The notes beneath the pieces were generated by a model. The model was given only the letters and a program-made list of their open reading frames with translations. It made no database searches and was not told where the DNA came from. The position numbers and the translations under genes were made by a program. Positions 23,515 to 34,628 of a stretch of DNA of 64,000 bases are shown here, in pieces (the first letter of the stretch is position 1; the number at the start of each line of letters is the position of its first letter). The stretch is from contig NC_058521.1 in NCBI RefSeq assembly GCF_904849725.1, positions 99,620,244 to 99,684,243 of the forward strand, written 5' to 3'. The DNA is from Hordeum vulgare subsp. vulgare (lineage: Eukaryota; Streptophyta; Magnoliopsida; Poales; Poaceae).

Positions 23515-26500
23515 ATGGGTACCATTGTTAAGGCCGACTGGCTCCCGACCAAAATTGATGACACCTTCCTCGAGCAGTGCTTAAAGACACGGAACCTTGA
23601 CCCGAAGGAAGTCATTGGATGGCGATCTGGACTAGGCAACGAAATTCCCAACACGGCCGAAGGGGAAATAATAGTTTTTGCTGACCACCTCGAACGAGGG
23701 TTTAAGCCGCGAGGGTCAAAGTTCCTCAAAGATGCTTTGTTTTTCATGAACATCCGCCTCCAAGACCTGGGCCCCAATTCGATTAGCAACATGTGCCAAT
23801 TCCAGGTATTCTGTGAAGCTTACCTACGAATTGAACCATCGGTCACTTTGTTTTGGTATTTCTTCCACCTGAATCGCCAGACCGAGTTCTCCAATGGCCC
23901 TAGCTTATAACTTTGAGGGGTTAACATTCAACGACACAAGGACAGTCCATTCCCATCACTCGCCATGCCCAGCCACCCCAAAGGCTGGGCCGAGTCTTGG
24001 TTTTATTGCCGGGACACTTCTCCTCCGGGTGAGAACAAACTCCTATGCTACAGGAAGGAGCGTCTGCCCACAAACTTCAAACTCCCTGACAAGCTCACCG
24101 AAGAAGATCAATCGGATTTCATTCCAGTGATATCTGAGTTACGATCTTTAACAAACAATGGTCTTACTAGAGTTGATCTAATCCGCTGCTGGGTGGAATG
24201 GCACATCCTTCCCTTGAGTCGCCGAGACATCTTGATGTGCGAGTTTGATGGTACTTTGAACCATCCTCAATGCTACTTCCACACAACACTCACAGAGGAA
24301 GACATTGTAAGCATCATCAAGAAGCAAATCGGCGAGCCTTTGGCCAAGTGTAGCAAAATAGGGCTTAGGCCATTTTGCAAGATTAACCCGGCTCCTAAGG
24401 TAAATAATTTGACCCGCCCTTGGTTTACTCTTTCCGACTTACCCGGATTCTGACTTGCATAATGACAATTCCACCTCAGAAGGGCGACCGATTCTGGTCA
24501 CGAAGGCCGAAGAAGCTTTCCCTGAAGCAAACCAAACCGCCTCTAAAAAAGAAGTCGAAGGGTAAAAACCAAGCTGTTGCCGCCGAATTGTCTGATGTGG
24601 GCGAATCCCAAGTCGGCAAAGCGTCTTCAGAGGTAAAATTTTATCCTCTTTGTCTTGACGCCCTTTTACTCTAATTTGTGCTTATATCTCTGCATTTCCA
24701 TGTATAGAAGGATGATAACGAAAGCCAGGATGACGCCGTAGAGGTAATTTCCATTTCTTCAGACTCAACTTCTCCTACGCCTAAGCCGGCCAGGTGAGTT
24801 TGTAGGAAACTTCCCATGTCTCACCCGAATGCTTGTCTGGACCCCAATTTTCTCTTGAAGAAGGCGCAACACACTTCCCTTTGAAAAACTCGAAGCCACT
24901 CGGGGGATTTGATGTCTGGGTTACCAGAAAAAACCCCTACCAAGAAACGGCGAAATGAGGTACCCTCTATCGTTTCTACATTCGTTTTCTTTTGAATCAC
25001 ACTTGTAACTCGCTCATATTTTGAGATATTACTTTTGCACACTTCTCCCCCTTCATCGGGCGACTCAGTGATGTCGGCCTTTCCGCCAATGATTCGCGTA
25101 CAAGGGTAAGTCTTTATAATACTTATGTCTTTCCTGATGATAATGATGCTTGCTTTAAACATGACCCTCTATTTCTTAGAGCGCAAGCAAAGAAGAGGTA
25201 AACCGGCGGTTCAACTTCCACCCTTCCACTCCAGAGCTTAAAGAAGACCCAACACCGGCTCATGTTGACCCGGCAAAAGATATACCTGATGACCGAATTG
25301 ACCTTCCAAGTTCTCCCAAGGAAGGCATGGAAACAACCAACCCGCCAAGTCCATTGAAGGCGGCTGAAGATCCTGATGCTGTGGTCATTACTGATTCTGG
25401 CTTCTCTAAGCCGGTTTCGGCAATCTTATCGAAGCACATATCAACATCGTCCCATCCTTCCAGTAGACATGAGATCTCCAGGGCCAAACTTCCTCAATAT
25501 GAAAAACTTGAGTTTGATGAACTCTGCTCCGGCTTCGCAAGTCGCCTAGAAACAAGTTATGAAATGGAGAATAACCTGCTCCATATGATGAAGAATAAAC
25601 ATGAGGTACGCCTTAATGCATACCCTCCTCATTAGCCCCCAAGGGCCGGGTCATCTTATTGAAAAATGAGCCGAGTCTTGCGTTACAAAATCTTCCGGCA
25701 TGTAACCTCCAAGGGCCGGGTCATCTTTTGAAAGATGTGCCGGGTCTTGACTTAAAAAAAAATCTTCTACCTGTAACCCCCAAGGGTCGGGTCATCTTTT
25801 GAAAGATGAGACGGGTCTTGCGTTAGAAAATCTTCCGACCTATAACCCCCAAGGGTAGGGTCATCTTTTGAAAGATGAGTCGGGTCTTGACTTAGAAAAA
25901 ATCTTCGACCTCTAACCCCTAGGGCCGGGTCATCTTTTGAAAGTTGAGTCGGGTCTTGATGTAGAAAAAATCTTCGACCTGTAACCCCCAAGGACCGGGT
26001 CATCTATTAAAAGATGAGCCGGGTTTTGCTCGTGGTATAATTTTGTTTTTAAAGAAATTATACATTAGCCCCCAAGTGTCAGGGATGTTGCTTGCAACAA
26101 TTCTGAGACTTGTCCCTCCAAAATATGTTGACAGGAATCTATGGCCCAAGCCGAGTTGAGGTTGGGCGACTTAAAGAAAAGTTTAGCTGACCAGCAAGAC
26201 GGCGAGCTCAAGGAGAAGAAAAATACCAGGCGATCTTAGTTGATATGGAAAAGCTGAAAGCCGCGAACAAGAAATGTCAAGCTGATCAAGCCACCGCGCT
26301 AAACCGAGCTGAAATGGCTGAAACAAAACTAGGAGTCGTGCAACAAGAGCTGGCCGGTTTAAAGAAACATATTTCCAGCATGACACATGCCATCTTTGGT
26401 AAGAAGGAATTCCTGGTTTCGTATCTCATCATTGTCTTTCTCACGCAGGCCCGAGAGCCGCCAACCTTCAGGACGATTGGATCTTGAAGTTAAAGGCGAT

Positions 26501-27080
26501 TTACACACTGACTGAGCAGCTGTATACTGGGAGCATGCTGACCATGAAGGCAGTGATGGGCACCAAGGAACCAATCACATCAATCAAAAAGATGCTTGGC
26601 TGCTTATCCACCCATCCGCCTTAGATAGGTGAGCTAACCCGATCAGTCGCCCGGAAGGGGGCGCTGACTACCTTGAGTCGGTGTTTGGCGTATGCTCCAG
26701 AACTGAAGCCCGAAGAGGTAGCAGCAGGCTTCCCACAGCTCAAGGATGACGTGTCGGAGTTTACTCAAGATTATTATCATCACGTCGTCAAGGAATCATG
26801 CTCGGCGGCGACTCAGCTAGCAGCAAGCTTGGATTTATCAAAGTACCAAGCCGCTTATGATGATAAGAACTAGAAAGTAAACCCGTCTGCATTTGTGACA
26901 ACTAGCTTAACTCCTCATCGGCCCAGGAACCCTTTTGATTTGGATTCGGATCTCTCGGTATTCTTGAACGATGAAGACGAATTTGCCGCTCTATCCAAGT
27001 GTAATTGGGTACTGGGCGATTTACAAATTGAAGCCGGCCACAGCTCGAGGCAAGTTGACCCGGAGGCACCAGTAGAATAG
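23515..27080 (+). pseudogene. aORF-3: multi-exon ORF antisense to G3 pol (plant gypsy-type transposon-domain protein)
   Basis: The ATG at 23,515 follows a leader intron (about 23,024-23,512; donor CAG|GTTAGT, acceptor CTCTGTAG). Exon 1 (23,515-24,399) is a globular domain with GRRSGLGNE-type and FLKDALFFMNIRLQDLGPNS text, like the gypsy-type transposon domain of grasses. Introns with GT..AG ends: 24,400-24,479, 24,633-24,707, 24,794-24,927, a less clear one from 24,960, 25,106-25,179, 25,606-26,134 and 26,399-26,448 (only 50 bp). Later exons are basic and acidic linkers, a coiled coil (26,135-26,398) and a helical C-terminal domain (26,449-27,080). Four in-frame stops break it: 23,908, 23,914, 26,622 and 26,871. 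A frameshift near 26,215 is also likely. It ends 1.16 kb from, and tail to tail with, the pol gene. Function unknown. Confidence 0.75.
25633..26055. repeat. Six ~70-bp tandem units inside an aORF-3 intron
   Basis: Units start at 25,633, 25,703, 25,774, 25,843, 25,913 and 25,982 (periods 69-71 bp). Each begins taacccccaagggccgggtc, has a small inverted pair around catcttttgaaagatg and ends tcttcgacctg. The whole array lies in the 529-bp intron 25,606-26,134. Read on the G3 strand each unit carries ccttgggggtta, similar to the G3 purine tract. It is not a CRISPR: the units are contiguous, without spacers. Confidence 0.9.
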
Positions 27081-28241
27081 ACCCTACTGATTTGGCCATC
27101 TGAGCCATGTAATAGGTCATTGTAGAAAACAATCCTTTGCTTATGTCTGTTGTGGAACTCTTCTGTGACCTTTGGAAAAACCTTGTGCCGCCCTTGGGGT
27201 GCCATGATGCTTGACCCGCCATGTCAGTAAAGATTCGATCATCAACCCTTTTGGCTAGCAAAAGCATATATCAAACCATCTCAATGAGTAATGGATGATG
27301 ATAAATAATAACCGACTCAAGGTGTCTTGGTGAATTGTATGAAGAAAACCGGCTCAATGAGACACGGCGAGTCTCATAAATCTGTGAAACCTTGTGGCAG
27401 TGCGAGGAAGGTGATAGTAAGAATTTCTTCAGCTCGTTCAAGTCGCGATAGGATAGGACGAGTTAGAAAAACTCAAGTGCTACCTAAAGGAGACTTTTTG
27501 TATAAAAAAGCTCAAGTATTTAGACCGGCTGATCAGGCGCGAGTCAAGCTTGGGCGAAGCAGGTTCAATGAACCAATGGTTTCTCTATTTTCCATGTGGG
27601 GCGCTAGCCGGTACCATGCATGTTTTAACCAATGTGAGTTCAGGGTCAAAATAGCGGATTGACTCGCCAAGAGTTCATGGTTCCATATGGCGATTTGGCC
27701 AACACACAGTCCAATATAACTATTTGTAGTGCGGTAATTTTTCGCTAGCCAAATGGGTAGTTAGGCTGATCTCAGTGAGAGGAAGCCCCCAAGTGACCTA
27801 TGATTAGGGGAAAGACCGGTCATAGGATTGTAGAAGCGTAGACGCTCTTACCCCAAAACGACTTGGGAGCTGATAGCCCCCAAGTAAGCCGGCCTAATCC
27901 TCAAAATCATATAAGGCGCCCATGTTTAAATCGTGCGCTTGTAGCGACTTGATCCTCTTTGGCTTATCGATACCCAGTGTTGTAATAAGTGCAGCATGGC
28001 TACTTATGCTCTCTGGTATTGATAGCGTCCATGCTTGGGCGACTTGTTGAAGAACAATAAAGATCCATGATTTCAAGAAGATGAAGTGGCAGGAAAACCT
28101 AAAATTCATGGGTATCGACTTTATTGCTTTATATAAACAAAGGACTTACAATTTCCAAAGATGGGAGAGAAAGGGAAAAGGGGAGCCAATAGATCAAGTG
28201 TAGTAAGGCCGCAGATGGGCTATGTTCCAGGGGCGAGTTGA
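27081..28241. other. Spacer between aORF-3 and G3 pol
   Basis: Both genes end into this stretch, one from each side. I see no gene in it. Two further agcccccaagt motifs (about 27,785 and 27,876) repeat the theme of the intron array. It may hold termination signals for both transcripts, but none can be named from the sequence. Confidence 0.5.
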
Positions 28242-29039
28242 CTAAGCCTCCGTGGTTGGCCGATCAGGCCGAAGATCCACCAAATAGTATGACCCGTTGT
28301 GAAGATTTTTGCTGATGACAAACGGTCCTTCCCATGGCGGTGACAACTTATGCATGCCAGTGCGATCTTGGATCAACCGGAGCACTAAGTCGCCCTCCTG
28401 AAAAGCTCGGCTCTTGACCCGGCGGTTAGATAGCAAGTCTTGCTGATAGATAGCCGATCGGGAGGCAGCCAAATCGTGTGCTACGTCCAAAGCATCCAAA
28501 GAATCTTATCATGCCAACTCATTATCCTGCTCCACATAAGCGGCGACTTGTGGCGAGTCATGCCCAATGTCACTGGGAAGAACGGCTTCTGCTCCGTACA
28601 CCAAGAAGAAAGGAGTAAAATCCGTAGAACCATTCGGGGTGGTTCGAATGCTCGATAATACCGAAGGCAACTCCTCAACCCAACACCCTGGGGTGCGTTC
28701 CACGGGAAACATAAGTAGGGGTTTGATTCCCCGCAGCACTTCCTGATTCGCCCGTTCTGTCTGTTCATTAGATTGTGGATGAGCAACCGCAGACGCATCA
28801 AGCCGGATATGCTCCCGATTGCAAAACTCCTGCATCGCCCCTTGTGATAAGTTGGTACCGTTATCAATGATAATGTTGTGTGGGTATCCAAACCGGAATA
28901 TCAACTTTTTCAAGAATTTTACGTCTGTTTCCGCGTCACAGCTGCCAACAGGCTCTGCTTCGACCCACTTGGTGAATTTATCGACCTCCACAAGTAGATG
29001 AGTCTTTTTATTAGATGACATCTTAAAGGGACCAAACAT
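28242..29039 (-). pseudogene. G3 integrase core and C-terminal domain
   Basis: Integrase cuts target DNA and joins the cDNA ends. The catalytic residues are visible: Asp in VEVDKFTKW (about 28,970), Asp in IIIDNGT (about 28,865) and Glu in NEQTERANQEV (about 28,760). A C-terminal part follows (28,499-28,242) with GDLVLRLIQ and PWEGPFVI, the usual Gypsy integrase tail; no chromodomain is seen. A stop near 28,507 splits core and tail in the same frame. The frame ends at 28,242-28,244. It is the last domain of G3 pol. Confidence 0.85.
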
Positions 29040-29063
29040 ATCTAACCCCTAGACTGCAAAAGG

Positions 29064-29471
29064 CTAAGTGATGAGGATCATCCTTAATTCTTGAGCCGAC
29101 ACATGAACCTGTCGTCCAAAACGTTGATAGCCATCACATCGACGAACTATCTCTTCTGCATCCGCATGAGCCGTCAACCAAAAGAACCCATGTTGGAACG
29201 CCTTGGTAACCAGGGAACGTGACCCGACGTGATGCCCGCAATCTCCTGCATGGATTTTGTTGAGAATTATGCACCCTTCATCAGAAGAAACGCATCTTTG
29301 AAATACCCCAGAAGTACTTCGCTTGTATAACTCGCCATTGATGACAACCATGGATTTGCTCCGACGAACAATTTGACGGGCCAAAACCTCATCCAAAGGT
29401 AACTCACCTCGTGTGAGGTAGCCAAGTAAGGAAGAACCCACAAGCGGAGACTCAGGATCTGATATCGCCAA
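29064..29471 (-). pseudogene. G3 integrase N-terminal zinc-binding region
   Basis: It reads KIHAGDCGHHVGSRSLVTKA and then RRCDGYQRFGRQ. The His pair and the first Cys of the HHCC motif are present, but the second Cys position holds Tyr (CDGY), so zinc binding is doubtful. The frame is the same as that of the core, separated by a stop near 29,049-29,063. Confidence 0.8.
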
Positions 29472-29474
29472 TTC

Positions 29475-29925
29475 CTATTCTGAAGGCAACCTCACAGAAG
29501 GATTATGCAGAATATCCAAAAAGACATTATGAGGAACCGGCTTACGTTGCGAGCCGAGACGCGAGAGGGCATCAGCTGCTTCGTTGAGTCGCCGGTCGAT
29601 ATGATCGACTTGATAACCATGGAAATGACCCGCCACATCAGACACAACCCTTCTATAAGCCGCGATCAAGGGGTCCCAGGAATCCCATATACGTGAAACT
29701 TGTTGTGCCACCATATCGGAATCGCCCAAGCACCTGACGCGTGTGAGGTTCATCTCCTTGGCGAGTCGCAAACCATGAAACACGGCTGCATACTCCACAG
29801 CGTTATTGGTACACGGGAGCATGAGTTTGAGAACATAACATAACTTGTCTCCCTGGGGTGAAATCAACACCACGCCAGCCCCCGAGTCCTCCAATTTCCT
29901 AGACCCGTCAAAGTAGATGGTCTAG
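29475..29925 (-). pseudogene. G3 second RNase H (extra RNase H domain of Tat elements)
   Basis: A separate RNase H lies between the pol RNase H and the integrase. The four acidic positions can be seen: Asp in FDGSRKL (about 29,910, before the first ATG), Glu in NNAVEYAA, Asp in LGDSDMV and Asp in NEAADALSRLG. This extra, archaeal-like RNase H is an established trait of the plant Tat branch. A stop near 29,470 separates it from the integrase. Confidence 0.8.
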
Positions 29926-29970
29926 TACATGAGATCAGGCCTGTCTTAGGGAATCTGTAACTCGGTCGAA

Positions 29971-30654
29971 TCATTGATGAAGTCGACCAATGCCTGGGAC
30001 TTGATAGCCGTGCGAGGCGTGGTGTGGCCCGAGCTCAATTGCCCACTTGGCGATTCGTCCCATTGCTTCTCGGTTCTGGATGATATCCCCAAGAGGAGCA
30101 GAGCTAACCATCGTGAAAGGATGTTCTTGGAAATAATGTTTTAGCTTCCGACTCGCCATAAACACCCCATAAACCAACTTCTGCCAATGTGGATAACGTT
30201 GTTTGGAGAGGGTTAGAACCTCGCTGATAAAATACACCAGGCGATGTACCGTGTATTCCTTTCCTTCTTCCTTCCGTTCAACAACCATTGCCACGCTCAC
30301 CGCCTTGGTATTCGCCGCGATGTACAAGAGCATAGGCTCCTTTTCAGTCGGGGCGGCCAGAACTGGCGGGTTGACCAGTTGCTGCTTCAGGGCTTCAAAA
30401 GCTTCATTGGCATCGTCCGTCCAAACAAACTGATCAGCTTTCTTAAGCAACTGATAGAGGGGAATGGCTTTCTCCCCCAGTCGGCTTATAAAGCGACTCA
30501 AGTCCGCAATACGACCCGCCATGCATTGGACTTGATTAATATTCGCTGGTTTCCCTAACAAGGTGATTGCTTCAATTTTGTCCAGGTTGGCCTCAATTGC
30601 CACTTTCTGACACCAGAAAACCCAAAAGCTTTCCTGCAGGAACACCAAAGACAC
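29971..30654 (-). pseudogene. G3 reverse transcriptase thumb and RNase H
   Basis: The frame runs through the connection region (GRIADLSRFISRLGEKAIPL) and into RNase H with FVWTDDANEAFEALKQQL, then RYPHWQKLVYGVFMASRKLK and KWAIELG, the usual end of Gypsy RNase H. It is in another frame than the palm part, so a frameshift near 30,600 is needed. RNase H removes the RNA strand after cDNA synthesis. Confidence 0.85.
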
Positions 30655-31340
30655 ATTTGGTGGGATTAAGCTTCATCTGATACACACGCAAATTGTCAAA
30701 GATTTCCTTGAGATCCACCAAGAGCGTGTCCTTCTTGCGAGATTTAACCACGATGTCATCAACGTAAGCATGGACGTTGCATCCGATTTGGCCGCGGAGA
30801 CAGTTTTGGATACAACGATGGTAAGTCGCCCATCTCTCTTGAGTCCAAACGGCATGGATACATAGCAAAAAGCCCAAAACGGGGTTGTGAAGGCCGTCTT
30901 CTCCTGATCTTCCACAGCCATCTTGATCTGGTGGTATCCAGAGTAGGCGTCTAAGAAACAAAACGCTCACATCCCGCAACCGAGTCAATGATTTGATGAA
31001 TGCGGGGAAGGGCGAAAGGATCTTTTGGGCAAGCTCTGTTGAGGTCGGTGTAGTCGATGCACATGCGAAAAGTGTTGTTCTTCTTGAGCACCAGGACCGG
31101 GTTAGCCAACAATTTATGGTGGAAGACCTCAACGATGAATCCGGTGGCCAAAATACGGGCGACTTCTTCTCCGATCGCCTTGCGTTGCTCCTCATTAAAT
31201 CTGCGAAGATATTGCTGAATCGACTTTGCTTTAGGGTCAACATTAAGATGGTGCTCAGCGAATTCTCTCGGTACACCAGGCATGTCAGAAGGTTTCCATG
31301 CGAAGATGCCTCGATTCTCACGGATGAATTCGATGAGCAC
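30655..31340 (-). pseudogene. G3 reverse transcriptase palm and fingers
   Basis: The order of RT motifs is visible: ARILATGFIVEV and NPVLVLKKNNTFRMCIDYTD (fingers), CPKDPFALPRIHQIID, TTPFWAFCYVSMPFGLK, and AYVDDIVVKSRKKDTLL with the catalytic YVDD codons at 30,766-30,755. These pieces lie in three frames, so at least two frameshifts break the gene (near 30,960 and 30,830). The plus-strand frames here are shadows. Confidence 0.88.
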
Positions 31341-31379
31341 GCTTTCCTATTTGGGATCCAGACCCGCCCCAATAGTGAA

Positions 31380-31967
31380 CTACTTGGACGAGTCGCCAGG
31401 AGTGAAGTCCACCATCTTAGTGTCATCCGTCGGCTTAAACTTGAGGGGCGGCTCACCATCGGTTGTTTGCTTCTTGAGAGGCGACATATCCGCCGGGTGA
31501 TACTTGAGCTCTTCCGCGGCGCAAGCGATTTCTGCGTAAGCCGCATCTCCTTCCTCACACTCCTTTGCTATCCTCCTGTCACCATCGACCGTGATGGGTC
31601 CCATAGGGCCAGGCATCTTGAGTTTAAGGTAGACATAGTAGGGGCGAGCCATGAACCGGGCGTAAGCCGGCCGCCCGAACAATGCATGATAAGGGCTCTT
31701 CAGCTTGACCACCTCAAATATAAGCGACTCGCTCCTGTAACTGGATGTCGTACCAAAAGCCACGTTAAGTTTGACTCGCCCAATTGGGTATGCCGACTTA
31801 CCCGGAATGATACCATGGAAAACCGTGGTTGACGGCATTAGGTCCTTCTCCAAGAGGTTCATCCTTCGAAAGGTGTCAAAATATAATATGTTGATGCTGC
31901 TGCCACCATCCATAAGAACCTTTGAAAGGGTATATCCCCCGACTTGGGGGGCCACGACCAGTGCCAA
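31380..31967 (-). pseudogene. G3 aspartic protease
   Basis: It reads KVLMDGGSSINILY (about 31,925-31,885), the Asp-Gly-Gly-Ser form of the retroviral-type protease site common in this branch. A second part follows with SPYHALFGRPAYARFMA, the usual flap-to-end region. It processes the gag-pol polyprotein. It lies in the same frame as the first RT piece, with one stop between them. Confidence 0.85.
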
Positions 31968-32540
31968 GTCGCCGGGGTTGTCAATTCAGGGCGGGTGGTC
32001 CTCCCTACGCCAAGAGATAGTTTGCTCAGACCAATGGAGGTACCTGGGGAGCGCCGGCTCGGACACGCTAAACGTCTTGTGCTTCATTTTCTTGTCTCGC
32101 TTATAGGCACTGGTAGTGAATACATGGTATTGTCCGCTGTTCAATTGCTTGAGATTGCTGCGGAATCCACCATTATCATCTTGCCCCTGGGGAGCCCCCT
32201 ACGGGGGTGGCTGCTGAAACACTCCGGGCGGGTTATACCGCTGCTGGTTATGCACAGGGTACTGGCCACTGCTTGGTTGCGAGCCGCCCTCGGGTCCTCG
32301 TTCAGGAAAGCCGCCGAACGGGTTCTGACGTTGATTAGGCACACCGAACTATTCCTGTCGTTGGCTCTGGTCGCCGGCTTGGCCTTTCTTGAGTGCCTTC
32401 GCCCAAAATTCCTGCATCACGTACTAGTTTTCCCAAGAGTGGGTCGCCGGTCCTTCCGCCGTGGCGTGATGCGGGCAGGGCCCCTTAAGTATCTCGTTAT
32501 AATTGCGCGGCATCTTGCCATTGTAACCCCTCTTCTTCTG

Positions 32541-34600
32541 TCACTGGTTGCCATTGTTAGGGTTGGTATTGGCGACGAAGTCCGTGGGTCCTTCCTGCTG
32601 CCTTCTCTTGCCATTTCCACCATGATTATGGTGGGCGCGTCCTTGAAACTGGGAGTGATTCTTGGATGACTCGCCTTGCCTTCGTGGGTTGGCCTTGCTA
32701 CCGTCCTCTCTTGGATCTTTGGTATCGTTCGCTTCGGCATACCGAGTGAGGGTATCCATCAATTCGCCCATATCCTGGACCTTGCGCTTGAGCCGCCCCA
32801 GCTTCTGTACCAGGGGTTCGTAGTGGCAGTTTTGCTCCAGAATCAGCACGGCCTGAGCCGCCGTGATGCCGTCCGACGAGTGGATGATTTCTGCAACCCG
32901 CCGCTTCCAATGATAAGCCGACTCGTCAGGCCGCAGAATGCAATGTTGTAAGTCGACGATCGTCATTGGGGTTTGCAAGTGCCCCGAAAGTTTTTGATGA
33001 AATGCTCCTACAGTTCAGCCCAAGTCTGGAAGGAGTTGGGTGGTAGGTTTTTCAACCAAGTGTGTGCCGTTCCTTGGAGCATCATTGTGAAGTACCTGGC
33101 ACAGACCGCTGCACTCACGTCGAGCATGTCCATCGCGAGTTCATAACTCTCAACCCACGACGCCAGCTCAAGATTCGGGGTGTAGTTGGGCACCTTCCTT
33201 GGTCCTTTGAAGTCCTTCGGCATTCGCTCGTTACATAGGGCAAGGGCCAAACACGGCACCCCGACGTGCCTCCCGCCTCCGCTGAGTGACGTTGGGTGGG
33301 TTTGGATGTGGCCTTGATGATCCTGGCCCGTCGCACCAAGGTGTTGCGGGCGGGAGGGTCCCGATGGTCGGGTGGGTTACCCTGAGGTAGGTGCCGCGGT
33401 CCGTTGGTTATGGCGGGTGGATCCTCCGGCCGGCTTCTGGTGCGGCTCGCCTGGGGGTGGAGTGCAGCTGGTCGAGGCTGTGTGAGAATTGCGCATTCTG
33501 GACCACCACCGTTTTCAACATCTCAATGGCGTTTCTTGCTTCAATTTTAGCTGGGGTGTTTCCATAAATTGGAAGGGACTCCATGTGGCGAGTTGTTGCA
33601 CGCACGTTGTCCGTGGGGTTGGAAAAGTGGCCCTGAGGCATCTGGAAACGGGGAACGCGATCATCCGCTGGCTGAGGTAGTGGGTTTGGTGGCTGAGCCG
33701 GCCCTCCCCTGGAACGGTTCCCATCCCGGCGGTACGCGGATTGTCGAAAAGGCAGGTAGGGTTCAGATCAGGGGGTAAATGCCCTTGGTGCCTCCTCTGA
33801 TGAACAAGGTCGGACGCGCGCTGCTGTCTTTCAAGTCACCAATTCTCGGTGTTTAAGCGGGCCATCACCGCGGCGATCTGAGCTTGCTGGGTCACAATCA
33901 TGGCGGCTTCTGCCTCTGCATCTCGTTGGGCCTTCGCCATCTCATCTCACAACTTTGCCAACTCGGTGTTGATCGTTCCCTGGTTTTCGGCCATCATAGG
34001 GGTTGCCATGAGCCTCGTTATCTCCGCCGACAGGTCCACCAGGACCACAGCTGGGCTTTTGGATGGGCCGCCAGCCTCGTTGTTGCCTGCAGGGTTTTGC
34101 TGGGGCTGTGTTGCCCCCGCCATGTATATGGCGATCTGACGACGGGTCCGGTCGAGGACTTCGGGATCCATTGCCAGCGACAGATCTCCAATGCGGCCTT
34201 CATGTAGGGACTGGATTGAATCTTTGTCGCCCATGGATGACTCGTCGTCAAAGTTGACCGGCGTGGCCTCCCGAGTCGCCGACCGCTCTGGCTCATCAGA
34301 CCCCTACGTGAAGCCGACGAAAACTGGGCGCATCAGGCTTTGTGGCGCGACGGGACGGACATACCTAGCTGGTTCGACGGTGTCGGTGAAGATGTCCGGC
34401 TCAGGCATGGGTGCTCCGACCATGCCGATGAAGATGTTGACCTTGCCGAAGGGGACTCTATAGCCGGATTCGATCGAATCGGCCTCGGGTCCCCACAGCA
34501 AGTTGTCGATGTAGTACTTTCCGTGGCGGCTCCGGGTCATGAGCCCAGCCGCGTAGCTCCCTGACCCTGGTAGAGCTCCCTTCGAGAACTCAACTCCACC
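32541..34600 (-). pseudogene. G3 gag
   Basis: The N-terminal part (34,600-33,947) has KYYIDNLLWGPEADSIES and VPFGKVNIFIGMVGAP, followed by a Gln/Ala-rich helix. The middle (33,641-33,408) has SLPIYGNTPAKIEARNAIEM. The capsid-like region (33,259-32,978) has ASWVESYELAMDMLDVS and FTMMLQGTAHTWLKNLPPNS, the retrotransposon gag domain. The tail (32,978-32,541) is basic and Asn/Gln-rich; I see no intact CCHC knuckle. Frames alternate, so two or more frameshifts are present, and a stop follows VGFT at 34,304. No clear ATG precedes the first conserved residues. The same protein is found in element D. Confidence 0.8.
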
Positions 34601-34609
34601 GTGGGTAGG

Positions 34610-34627
34610 CCCCACGGTGGGCATCAA
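34610..34627 (-). other. Primer binding site of G3
   Basis: On the minus strand, ttgatgcccaccgtgggg, one base inside the 5' LTR. The sister element D has ttggcgcccaccgtgggg at the same place; G3 differs at two adjacent bases. I do not assign the tRNA. Confidence 0.7.
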
Positions 34628-34628
34628 C

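Noticed and set aside
25633..26055. CRISPR-like array or coding repeat protein
   Set aside because: No spacers; the array lies between a splice donor and an acceptor.
23515..27080. Host nuclear gene with introns
   Set aside because: It lies wholly between the LTRs of G3 and has relatives in G1 and G2 at the same element position.
30993..32669. Long plus-strand frames of 279 and 241 codons
   Set aside because: Antisense shadows of G3 protease, reverse transcriptase and gag, whose motifs are clear on the minus strand.
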